Part shown: in pieces, positions 1-5,584 of the stretch
Position numbering within the stretch: position 1 is the stretch's first letter
Layout of the letters: each line of letters opens with the position of its first letter
Source of the DNA: Methanobacterium sp. PtaU1.Bin097
GTDB lineage: Archaea > Methanobacteriota > Methanobacteria > Methanobacteriales > Methanobacteriaceae
Length of the DNA stretch: 7,063 nucleotides
Direction: 5' to 3'
NCBI GenBank assembly: GCA_002067325.1
Contig: MVQY01000020.1
Coordinates: 1-7,063, forward strand
Position numbers and translations under genes: made by a program
The notes under the pieces: generated by a model
What the model was told of the DNA's origin: nothing
What the model saw: only the letters and a program-made list of their open reading frames with translations
The model's database searches: none

Positions 1-11
1 TGTTTCTAAAA

Positions 12-26
12 TGGTGGCTTAATACC
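12..26 (+). repeat. Direct repeat copy 1 (TGGTGGCTTAATACC)
   Basis: The 15-mer TGGTGGCTTAATACC occurs here and again, identically, at 212-226, exactly 200 bp downstream. The flanks differ, so this is a short discrete motif and not a longer duplication. Its ends (GGT...ACC) form a weak dyad. It could be a regulator or replication-initiator binding site. The function is unknown. Confidence 0.6.
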
Positions 27-104
27 CTTTCATTTTTTTATGTAAGAAAAAGTTTCATATAGTAACTGTGTAAAACTCCCCCATTCCTTTTATACTTTCC
101 AGGG

Positions 105-112
105 TTTATATA
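105..112 (+). promoter_or_regulatory. Possible archaeal TATA box (upstream)
   Basis: TTTATATA matches the archaeal TATA-box consensus. It lies about 205 bp before the first start codon at 317, so it would leave a long leader. It may be an alternative promoter or simply AT-rich sequence. The bases after it (ACCCATGTGA, 118-127) resemble ACCCCTGTGA at 175-184, so the two promoter-like blocks may be partly duplicated. Confidence 0.35.
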
Positions 113-182
113 CTTTAACCCATGTGATTATATTATTTACTAACACTTATGATTTGTGCTTACATTTATATTATACCCCTGT

Positions 183-196
183 GAAATATTTATATA
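183..196 (+). promoter_or_regulatory. Likely BRE/TATA promoter for the operon
   Basis: A purine-rich stretch (GAAA, 183-186) precedes TTTATATA (189-196), the arrangement of a BRE followed by a TATA box in archaeal promoters. Transcription would start near 215-222, giving a 5' leader of roughly 100 nt before the first ATG at 317. No other good promoter is seen in the genes that follow, so this is the best candidate for driving the operon. The start site is predicted, not observed. Confidence 0.5.
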
Positions 197-211
197 ACTA
201 AAAGAAATTTG

Positions 212-226
212 TGGTGGCTTAATACC
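212..226 (+). repeat. Direct repeat copy 2 (TGGTGGCTTAATACC)
   Basis: This is the second identical copy of the 15-mer found at 12-26. It begins about 16 bp downstream of the TATA-like element at 189-196, so it covers the place where archaeal transcription would start (about 25 bp past the TATA centre). A protein bound here could block or position initiation, which would make it an operator. That role is inferred from position only. Confidence 0.55.
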
Positions 227-229
227 TTG

Positions 230-255
230 AATACTAATCTAGTCAGTATTAGATT
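230..255 (+). repeat. Overlapping inverted repeats in the leader
   Basis: Two interleaved inverted repeats lie here. AATACT (230-235) pairs with AGTATT (245-250), and AATCTA (236-241) pairs with TAGATT (250-255). Because the arms are interleaved and share a base, only one hairpin can form fully at a time. This could be an operator with two half-sites or a weak RNA switch in the leader. The stems are only 6 bp and AU-rich, so chance is possible. Confidence 0.35.
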
Positions 256-274
256 TCCAGTTTTGAAATGATAT

Positions 275-286
275 TAGGCCGGCCTA
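275..286. promoter_or_regulatory. 12-bp perfect palindrome TAGGCCGGCCTA
   Basis: This GC-rich perfect palindrome stands out in very AT-rich DNA and sits about 30 bp upstream of the first start codon. It may be a binding site for a dimeric regulator, or a recognition site for a modification or restriction enzyme. It has no loop, so it would not make a good RNA hairpin. The role is unknown. Confidence 0.35.
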
Positions 287-316
287 TCAAAGAAATGAAA
301 AACTGAGGTGAAAAAG

Positions 317-385
317 ATGAAAGTACAGATAGAAAAAGACTTAAAGGACATGAAAGGATGGACAATACTATTTGGAGACGATTAA
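317..385 (+). CDS. Small 22-residue ORF, possible leader peptide
   Basis: This short ORF encodes MKVQIEKDLKDMKGWTILFG followed by two Asp residues. It has a strong Shine-Dalgarno (GAGGTG, 305-310) six bases before its ATG, better than that of the next gene. Its TAA stop is followed immediately by the ATG of the next ORF in the same reading frame, so the two are separated by a single stop codon. It may be a coupled leader peptide, a small independent protein, or the N-terminal part of a longer protein split by a nonsense mutation. Charged, soluble, with no membrane segment. Not recognised. Confidence 0.5.
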   Translation: MKVQIEKDLKDMKGWTILFGDD

Positions 386-661
386 ATGAGTGGAGGATAC
401 TGGGCTTATAAAGATATTGAAATGGTTGAAATATTAAAAGAAATAGGGGATAGTATAAAAAATGATTATCCTATACTTTCAGCAATGTTAACAGGATTAG
501 CAAAAGAATTAGAAGATATAACCCATAGAATGGACTGGGATTATTCATGTGACACTTCAATAGAAGATAAAGTGGCATTTGAAATAGAATCGGTGCATAG
601 AATATTAAATGCGGTGGATATACAGGACATAATTAAAAATAAAGACGGTTATTCGGGTTAA
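386..661 (+). CDS. Hypothetical small acidic protein (91 aa)
   Basis: I do not recognise this protein. It is 91 residues, acidic and predicted mostly helical, with a Trp/Tyr-rich N-terminus (GYWAYKD, residues 4-10) and a central MDWDYSCDTSIED segment (residues 49-61). No metal-binding or membrane motifs are seen. The start is the ATG directly after the TAA of the 22-residue ORF. GGAG at 374-377, inside that ORF, serves as ribosome binding site, so translation is probably coupled. It is the second gene of the rightward operon and precedes a possible winged-helix gene. Small acidic proteins at the head of mobile-element operons are often regulators or accessory factors, but nothing in the sequence proves either. 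Confidence 0.7.
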   Translation: MSGGYWAYKDIEMVEILKEIGDSIKNDYPILSAMLTGLAKELEDITHRMDWDYSCDTSIEDKVAFEIESVHRILNAVDIQDIIKNKDGYSG

Positions 662-683
662 AAAGATAATGGTGTGTTGAGGA

Positions 684-1121
684 ATGATACTAAAATCAAT
701 TCAGAAGGAAATCATCTCTGAAATGAAACATACACACAAAATAGTTCTAGAAAAAGAAATTATGGAATTAAAAACCTCTGATGAAAAAGAACTACCCAAA
801 TTCTTCAGATCATTCGAGAAAAAATACGGAATACACCTTAATGTAGAAGAATATCAGATATTCCCCCCCAATGTTAGTAAAAAATCAGATATGGTTCTAT
901 TGGCCACGTGGTACTTGTCACACATTGAAACAAAAGCCAAAAGCCGCCAAATATGTGATTATGCATATGAAAACAATCTAGTTAAGGGAAACTTAGATTT
1001 AAGACCAAATAGACTCGTTGGTAGGATGTACAGATCAGGACTATTCGGATGGTATAAAACGACCGGTCCAACAGGAACTGAAAGATTATGGTATCTTAAA
1101 GAGAATGAAAAAGAGGTGTAA
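684..1121 (+). CDS. Hypothetical protein with possible winged-helix domain
   Basis: This is a 145-residue protein with no certain family. The N-terminal half (residues 1-60) is charged and helical. The C-terminal half (about 70-139) has the pattern of a winged helix-turn-helix: a helix (MVLLATWYLSHIE), a second (KSRQICDYAYENN), a recognition-helix-like stretch (RPNRLVGRMYRSG), then a beta-wing (FGWYKTTGP...ERLWYL). This suggests nucleic-acid binding, possibly as regulator of the operon or partner of the Csf complex. GGTG at 671-674 is the likely ribosome binding site and the upstream frame is closed by TGA at 678-680. It ends seven bases before csf1, whose Shine-Dalgarno lies inside its last codons, so the two are co-transcribed. 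Confidence 0.65.
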   Translation: MILKSIQKEIISEMKHTHKIVLEKEIMELKTSDEKELPKFFRSFEKKYGIHLNVEEYQIFPPNVSKKSDMVLLATWYLSHIETKAKSRQICDYAYENNLVKGNLDLRPNRLVGRMYRSGLFGWYKTTGPTGTERLWYLKENEKEV

Positions 1122-1127
1122 AGAGAA

Positions 1128-1829
1128 ATGAATGAAAATATGTATCCTACACACCAAATCCACAAAACAATAAAGCCCAATGTAAAAAACACAGAACTAC
1201 CAATAGATGAATACTGTATGGTCTGCGGGGTAAAACATACAGAAGGAGTTCCTAGAAACAAAGCCTTTAGTGGAAACTTCAACGACTGGAGCAGCCTAAA
1301 AAATCCAGATGGAACACATGTATGCCCCGCTTGTAGATATGCGTTACAGGAAGGATGGCTACGAAACTACCCATACATCATAGGAGATAAATTAATAATT
1401 TACATCTCCAAGGCAGTTCCAAAAGGGTTAGAAGGAACAGGCGTGGTTTTCAGGGAAAGAAGCAACTTACTTGATGATCTTTTCAACCTAGACGGGTTAG
1501 AATTAGGAAAAGAATTTGTAGTATGCATTCCTAATTCAAGGAAACATATGGCCTTCAAATCCACCATCAACTATACTGAGTGGTATTATACCATCCAACA
1601 CGGTAACGACTCTTTCATATTCAACACAAAAGAATTAAAGCAGGTTAAACTAGCCCTACAACGCATGTATACAGGTGGGTTCAGTAAAGCAGAACTACGA
1701 AAGGGGGAATATGCACCACACAAACCAAGTAAATATGGCTTAGATAAATTCTTTGCCGATACTAAAATCATAGACAAAGCCAGGGGCCCTAAAAGTTTTG
1801 ATCTAATTGTAGATTTACTATATAATTAG
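1128..1829 (+). CDS. csf1: Csf1-like type IV large subunit (zinc finger)
   Basis: Likely the Csf1 (Cas8-like) large subunit of a type IV CRISPR-Cas complex, which caps the Cas5 end of the Cas7 filament. Four cysteines form a zinc-finger pattern, C30-x2-C33 and C66-x2-C69, with F51-N-D-W54 and VCPAC between and around them. Csf1 proteins carry such a four-Cys finger near the N-terminus followed by an alpha/beta region without a nuclease motif, and 233 residues is within the family range. The rest (residues 90-233) has no catalytic motif I can see. The start ATG has GAGGTG at 1113-1118, nine bases upstream. The assignment leans on the finger plus the following csf2 and csf3. Large subunits diverge quickly, so sequence alone is weaker here than for those two. 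Confidence 0.82.
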   Translation: MNENMYPTHQIHKTIKPNVKNTELPIDEYCMVCGVKHTEGVPRNKAFSGNFNDWSSLKNPDGTHVCPACRYALQEGWLRNYPYIIGDKLIIYISKAVPKGLEGTGVVFRERSNLLDDLFNLDGLELGKEFVVCIPNSRKHMAFKSTINYTEWYYTIQHGNDSFIFNTKELKQVKLALQRMYTGGFSKAELRKGEYAPHKPSKYGLDKFFADTKIIDKARGPKSFDLIVDLLYN

Positions 1830-1848
1830 ATGTGAGGTGAATAGAAAA

Positions 1849-2280
1849 ATGACAAAAATAGACATAGAAAAATTATTAGACATGTCCTGTGAATTCAAAC
1901 AGGACGAACCCTTCTTAGAGGAAGCGGGGATTAAAACCGTTGAGTCACTCTGGAAAGGGATAGATTTTGATGGAATGCCACCACGAAGGCTGCGAAATAT
2001 TTACAACGAATATAAGAACAAATTAAAGAGCGCCGCATTCTCAAACACATACAGCGAGTTTATTACAAATATGTGTAGTCCAGATGGTGGAATGGATATA
2101 AAAAGCCTTCCCAAAATCGAAAATCGATTAATAGCTGGTATAGAAGAAGAACTAGTCAAAAGGAAACTGCAAAATGATTTTCTTGAATATGTTGTTGGAA
2201 ATTACGGAACACTCGTAATAAAACTACGTGCTAAGAAAGATTTAGAAAATGAGGATAAAGAACAATGTCAGTTAGTGTAA
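1849..2280 (+). CDS. Putative Cas11-like small subunit
   Basis: A 143-residue, highly charged protein that looks almost entirely helical, with no enzymatic motif. It sits between csf1 and csf2, exactly where type IV-B loci encode the small subunit Cas11, an all-helical protein of similar size that lines the Cas7 filament. Assignment is by position, size and fold type, since Cas11 proteins share almost no sequence. A longer frame could begin with GTG at 1837, but that codon lies in the GAGGTGA Shine-Dalgarno (1834-1840), so ATG at 1849 with eight bases of spacing is the better start. It overlaps csf2 by 16 bases, implying coupled translation. Confidence 0.6.
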   Translation: MTKIDIEKLLDMSCEFKQDEPFLEEAGIKTVESLWKGIDFDGMPPRRLRNIYNEYKNKLKSAAFSNTYSEFITNMCSPDGGMDIKSLPKIENRLIAGIEEELVKRKLQNDFLEYVVGNYGTLVIKLRAKKDLENEDKEQCQLV

Positions 2281-3146
2281 TCAGACCTAAATTAGAGGTA
2301 TATGAGGGAAGAGTAGTAGCTGTTTCCAGCATTAGCCATATGGGAGAATCATCAGGCACAGAACAGCTATTCAACCGGAAAAACATCACCTACAAAGGAA
2401 AAAACGTCCGTGTACCATGCATAAACGCTAACAGCATACGGGGAATACTGCGTAGGAAAGCACGAGATGTCTTCTTAGAGATAATTGAAAAACGATTCGA
2501 TGATTACGGTGCATATGTACAATATTTCCTGAACACCGGTGGGCAGCAGGTAAAATCAAAGGTTGCAAAGGATAAAGGCGCTCAAGGAGATATCGTGGAT
2601 TATAAATACGAACAGAATGTACGTAGGATAATCCCATACTTCAGCCTTTTCGGCGGAGTAGCTGAACAGCATTTTAACAGTGGCCGGTTCTCAGTATCAG
2701 ATTTAATACCCTACGCCTGCCAAACACAGTTCATGACTGGTGTGGAGAGTAATTTAAATGTGAATAGTGTTATAACAGAACAGAGAAACACTACTATGGA
2801 TGATTCACACGTAGAAGGAGAAAAAGGATTTGGGGAAGGTGATGATAAGCAAAAACGCCAGATGAGATATGGCCGGGAGGAAATGAAAGCCGGTACCTTA
2901 ATGAGGTACAAATTTAAGCTATATCCGGATGCAACAGATATGGATAAGGCATGTTTCCATTCCACAATAAGATACTTCTTAGTTGATCCTATTGTTGGTG
3001 GTAATCAACGCATTGGATGCGGGGAATTGAATTTCCTTGATTTAAAGGTTGATGATGAACTGGCAGATAAATATGAGGCCTATGTTTTAGGGGTGAAGGA
3101 TAAAGCAATAGCATACCTAGATGACTTGGATAGAAGGTGGGGGTAA
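2265..3146 (+). CDS. csf2: Csf2, Cas7-family backbone protein of type IV
   Basis: This is a RAMP-fold Cas7 backbone subunit of the Csf2 family, which polymerises along the guide RNA. Family features in order: an N-terminal beta strand leading to SSISHMGESSGTEQLF (residues 21-36), matching the S-P-I-S-H-G-G-E...G-T...L motif; VPCINANSIRGILRR (50-64), the P-x-I-x-x-N-x-I-R-G-x-L-R motif that shapes the RNA-binding core; IPYFSLFGG (123-131), the P-x-S-L-F-G-G motif; RQMRYGREEMKAGT (198-211); and GGNQRIGCGEL (245-255), the glycine-rich final strand. At 293 residues it is within the usual range for type IV Cas7. Its start ATG has GAGG at 2251-2254. It is followed by csf3 with only two bases between the stop and the favoured start. 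Confidence 0.92.
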   Translation: MSVSVIRPKLEVYEGRVVAVSSISHMGESSGTEQLFNRKNITYKGKNVRVPCINANSIRGILRRKARDVFLEIIEKRFDDYGAYVQYFLNTGGQQVKSKVAKDKGAQGDIVDYKYEQNVRRIIPYFSLFGGVAEQHFNSGRFSVSDLIPYACQTQFMTGVESNLNVNSVITEQRNTTMDDSHVEGEKGFGEGDDKQKRQMRYGREEMKAGTLMRYKFKLYPDATDMDKACFHSTIRYFLVDPIVGGNQRIGCGELNFLDLKVDDELADKYEAYVLGVKDKAIAYLDDLDRRWG

Positions 3147-3148
3147 AG

Positions 3149-3826
3149 GTGGAATACCTACTCCCCCTTTTAGAGTACGCAGAATCACTAAAAGGCCAAC
3201 CTATGGACTCCCTTTTCATAACTGCCACTATGGAATCTGAATACATACCAGATCAACTAGAAAACATACACTTCGATGGTTTACTATCTAAAGCTGTGAC
3301 CTATAAAGTCCCATGCCACTTTGAAGAACAGAAACATTACTTTTTACCATTACCACTATTAATTTTGGGTGGTTTAAGAAAATACTATTGCTGCAGTATT
3401 GGAATGCCAGAAAACGCAGTTAAAGGCCGTTTTTGGTGGAGGAAAAGATCTGACCTAAAAGTTCAACAGAAAATCCGTATCGGGGCGGGAGCATACAAAG
3501 CACATAACGTAAGACATGACACTATACACACTAACAAGTTACGATTCCTTGCACACGGTATTAAAAGCGAAGTAGAAGACTTACTCCAGTATATATCAAA
3601 TGTGGGAAAAAAGAGAAGTTATGGCAAAGGCGAGATCAGGGAATGGACTGTTGAAACTGTCGAAAATGAACCAGAAGAATGTGTAATCTATAAAGGCCAA
3701 GTTCTAAGACCAATACCCGTCACAGAAATTAGTTCTAAGTCACCAGTTATCACCGCTTCATATTACCCTCCTTACTGGCACCAGGCCAACCATGTGGAGT
3801 GCTATGTACCTGTAATTGGTGGTTAA
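3149..3826 (+). CDS. csf3: Csf3, Cas5-family subunit of type IV
   Basis: A Cas5-like RAMP protein (225 residues) of the Csf3 family, expected to hold the 5' handle of the guide RNA. Visible family features are FDGLL (residues 42-46), PLPLLILGGLRKYY (67-80, the P-L...Y-Y stretch), RFWWRKR (94-100), KIRIGAGAYKAHN (108-120, the R-I-G-x-G-x-Y-K-A pattern) and VGKKRSYGKGEI (152-163), the glycine-rich G-K-K-R-x-x-G-x-G-x-V motif followed by W166. The start is not certain. GTG at 3149 is favoured because GGTGGGGG (3136-3143) precedes it. GTG at 3137 lies in that Shine-Dalgarno, and ATG at 3203 (MDSLFITATM) would begin where Cas5 folds usually start but has only a weak AAGG. It ends just before the transglycosylase gene. 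Confidence 0.9.
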   Translation: MEYLLPLLEYAESLKGQPMDSLFITATMESEYIPDQLENIHFDGLLSKAVTYKVPCHFEEQKHYFLPLPLLILGGLRKYYCCSIGMPENAVKGRFWWRKRSDLKVQQKIRIGAGAYKAHNVRHDTIHTNKLRFLAHGIKSEVEDLLQYISNVGKKRSYGKGEIREWTVETVENEPEECVIYKGQVLRPIPVTEISSKSPVITASYYPPYWHQANHVECYVPVIGG

Positions 3827-3827
3827 T

Positions 3828-4433
3828 TTGGTTAAAATATATGCCCAAGGCCCATATCCCATTCTAAGAGCGGCGGATCGGATTGTGGTGAACATCCTTC
3901 AAAGTCCTGAAAAGAAGATGAGAAAATGGAGGAAACAGGCTATGTTGGATAATGGTGGTTTCCAGGGTAAGACCGTCACACCTGAAAAGCTGATTGAAAC
4001 GTTTAAACAGTTAAAACCGGAGTTGGTTGTGGCTCCTGATGTTAGATTTGACTCTCAAAAGACTTTAGAACTACATAGGGGGTATGCGGAGCTTGCAGAT
4101 GATAAAATAATGAAAAAAACTATAGCAGTATTTCGACCAGAAATCAAGGACATGTACCATACTTTAGATGTATATCAACAGTTAGGATATAGTATAATAG
4201 GGAATCCAACAGGTGAAAACTACTCTGAAGGATATAAGCAATTTTGGAAGGAGGTTCGGGAAGATTACGGATTTAAAATCCATATCCTTGGAGCTCAAGA
4301 TGGCACATACAACCTGTTGAAAGATTACTACTTCGACAGCATAGATATTGTTTCACAAGACATCAACGAATTTAAAACAATAAGAAATAATATAAGAGCT
4401 GTTGAGCTTACAAAGTGGAGGCATATACTATGA
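3828..4433 (+). CDS. TGT/DpdA-like 7-deazaguanine transglycosylase
   Basis: Likely a base-exchange enzyme of the tRNA-guanine transglycosylase superfamily, which swaps guanine for a 7-deazaguanine (preQ0 or preQ1) in RNA or, for the DpdA branch, in DNA. Evidence: LDNGGFQ (residues 40-46) matches the D-S-G-G-F-Q motif whose Asp recognises the base; VVAPDVRFD (67-75) matches the next conserved Asp region; IHILGAQ (151-157) matches the L-G-G/I-L-G-x strand; FDSIDIVSQD (169-178) carries the likely nucleophile Asp173. At 201 residues it is much shorter than TGTs (about 370) and lacks their Cys-rich zinc site, which favours DpdA or a related family. TTG at 3828 is the chosen start, with GGTGG (3818-3822) upstream; TTG 3816 or GTG 3819 are alternatives. 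It overlaps cas6 by ATGA. Confidence 0.8.
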   Translation: MVKIYAQGPYPILRAADRIVVNILQSPEKKMRKWRKQAMLDNGGFQGKTVTPEKLIETFKQLKPELVVAPDVRFDSQKTLELHRGYAELADDKIMKKTIAVFRPEIKDMYHTLDVYQQLGYSIIGNPTGENYSEGYKQFWKEVREDYGFKIHILGAQDGTYNLLKDYYFDSIDIVSQDINEFKTIRNNIRAVELTKWRHIL

Positions 4434-5143
4434 GGATACGTGTAGACCTACAAGGACCACCCAACCTATTCGTACCATTCAATTATAACCACATCATAGC
4501 CAGTATCATATATAACCAAATTTATGACCTTGATTTAGCTGCAGAACTCCATCTTAAACATGGCTTTAAGTTCTTTACATTTAGCCAGCTTATGATACAC
4601 AGACGGAGACAAGTTAAAGGTGGATTCCTCTCAGATGGCTATTTACACTTTTTTATCTCGTCACCAGATGAGACACTGGTTAATAATCTGATTAGGGGAT
4701 TTTATAAGCGTCCTGATATAAGCTTCCAGGGTCAACATCTCCAAGTGAAAGATGTTAAATTAATCCCTAAACCACGTTTCAAAGAACATATGCACTTGAA
4801 AACATTATCCCCAATTATAGTTAGGACTAGACGGAATAATAAGATATGGGATTTAGGCCCGGATGATAAACTATTCTATGATGGACTTAAAAGAAATTTA
4901 CTTAAAAAATACAAAGAATACAATGGAACAGAGGATGTTAAAGAGGATATAAATATAGAACTGGATTTAAATAGAACCCGGCGGCGTAGGATTGCTATAA
5001 CCAAGGATGATAAGAAAACATTTAATCGATGTTACATGGCTGAACTAGACATTGAGGCAGACTTAAACCTAATAAAATTCGCCTATGACGTTGGACTAGG
5101 GGAACGGAACAGTATGGGCTTTGGCATGATGATGGCAGTATAA
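4430..5143 (+). CDS. cas6: Cas6 CRISPR RNA endoribonuclease
   Basis: A metal-independent RNA endonuclease that cuts precursor CRISPR RNA inside the repeat. It is a typical archaeal Cas6 (237 residues) with two ferredoxin-like folds. The start MRIRVDLQGP and IIYNQIY (residues 26-32) are family-like. In AELHLKHGFKFFTFS (38-52) His41 and Lys47 have the same H-x5-K spacing as the catalytic His46/Lys52 of Pyrococcus furiosus Cas6, and Tyr28 is near the place of its Tyr31. The C-terminal glycine-rich loop GLGERNSMGFGMM (222-234) is nearly textbook. So it appears fully active. The start is ATG 4430 (GGAGG at 4417-4421); its ATGA overlap with the previous stop implies coupling. GTG at 4415 is upstream of the Shine-Dalgarno and disfavoured. 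No CRISPR array is in the window, so its RNA target is unknown. Confidence 0.93.
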   Translation: MRIRVDLQGPPNLFVPFNYNHIIASIIYNQIYDLDLAAELHLKHGFKFFTFSQLMIHRRRQVKGGFLSDGYLHFFISSPDETLVNNLIRGFYKRPDISFQGQHLQVKDVKLIPKPRFKEHMHLKTLSPIIVRTRRNNKIWDLGPDDKLFYDGLKRNLLKKYKEYNGTEDVKEDINIELDLNRTRRRRIAITKDDKKTFNRCYMAELDIEADLNLIKFAYDVGLGERNSMGFGMMMAV

Positions 5144-5164
5144 AAATTTATTTAGGAGGTTGAA

Positions 5165-5584
5165 ATGACAGACTTTAAAGAAAAAATTGAAGACATGGAC
5201 TTTAACGAAATATTAACTATATGTAAAGATTCCTATGCTAAAAAAATGCCAGGAATAATTACAATACCATATATTGGGGTTACTGAAAAAGTAAAATATA
5301 CATTTGGGGAGTTAACAGCTCTATGTCCTATGACAGGACTACCAGACCAGTATACCATAACAGTTACTATCTCTCCACAAAATTTACTTCCAGAATTAAA
5401 ATCACTTAAAATGTATTATATCAGTTATAGAAATCTTCCAATTAGTCATGAGCATTTATTAAGTAAAATCTATACAGATATACTAAAAACAGTCAATCCT
5501 ATCTATCTAATTGTTGAATTAGATGTAGCAATCCGTGGAGGAATTAAGACAATAATTAGGAAGGATTCACGTGAAGATGAATAG
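5165..5584 (+). CDS. queF: QueF, NADPH-dependent preQ0 nitrile reductase
   Basis: A unimodular (139-residue) QueF that reduces the nitrile of preQ0 to the aminomethyl of preQ1, a four-electron NADPH reaction. All key residues are present at almost the same numbers as in Bacillus subtilis QueF: LCPMTGLPD with the thioimide-forming Cys54 and proton donor Asp61, ELKSLKMYY (77-85) for the NADPH-binding E-[SL]-K-[SA]-x-K motif, HE at 95-96 for substrate binding, and RGGI near the C-terminus. The intact NADPH motif argues against the QueF-L amidinotransferase of archaeosine synthesis. AGGAGG at 5154-5159 precedes the ATG. Euryarchaea normally need preQ0, not preQ1, for tRNA archaeosine, so this gene probably serves the modification system here. 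Confidence 0.93.
   Translation: MTDFKEKIEDMDFNEILTICKDSYAKKMPGIITIPYIGVTEKVKYTFGELTALCPMTGLPDQYTITVTISPQNLLPELKSLKMYYISYRNLPISHEHLLSKIYTDILKTVNPIYLIVELDVAIRGGIKTIIRKDSREDE

Larger units (their letters stand above)
1..316. other. Non-coding leader region upstream of the operon
   Basis: No convincing coding sequence is visible on either strand in this stretch of about 316 bases. It is very AT-rich and holds a repeated 15-mer, two TATA-like promoter elements, overlapping inverted repeats and a 12-bp palindrome, each listed separately. A run of seven T (about 33-39) near the left end could belong to a terminator of a gene left of the window, since archaeal termination often uses T-rich runs, but no upstream gene is visible to confirm this. 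The region is best read as the control region for the rightward operon that starts at about 317. Confidence 0.7.

Noticed and set aside
1..316. Degenerate CRISPR array in the leader
   Set aside because: Only one short 15-mer is repeated, 200 bp apart. CRISPR repeats are normally about 24-37 bp with spacers of about 30-45 bp, so this does not fit.
959..1282. 107-residue open frame on the minus strand
   Set aside because: It spans the end of one plus-strand gene and the start of csf1, including its first zinc-finger Cys pair. Both plus-strand genes have good ribosome binding sites, so this is a shadow.
2265..5143. An ordinary type I-B or type III cas operon
   Set aside because: Cas7 and Cas5 match the Csf2 and Csf3 patterns of type IV, and no cas3, cas10, csm or cmr genes are present. 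Only Cas6 is of the type shared with I and III systems.
5165..5584. QueF-L, the archaeosine-forming amidinotransferase of some archaea
   Set aside because: The NADPH-binding motif E-L-K-S-L-K is intact along with Cys54 and Asp61, which indicates nitrile reductase. QueF-L proteins lack that motif.
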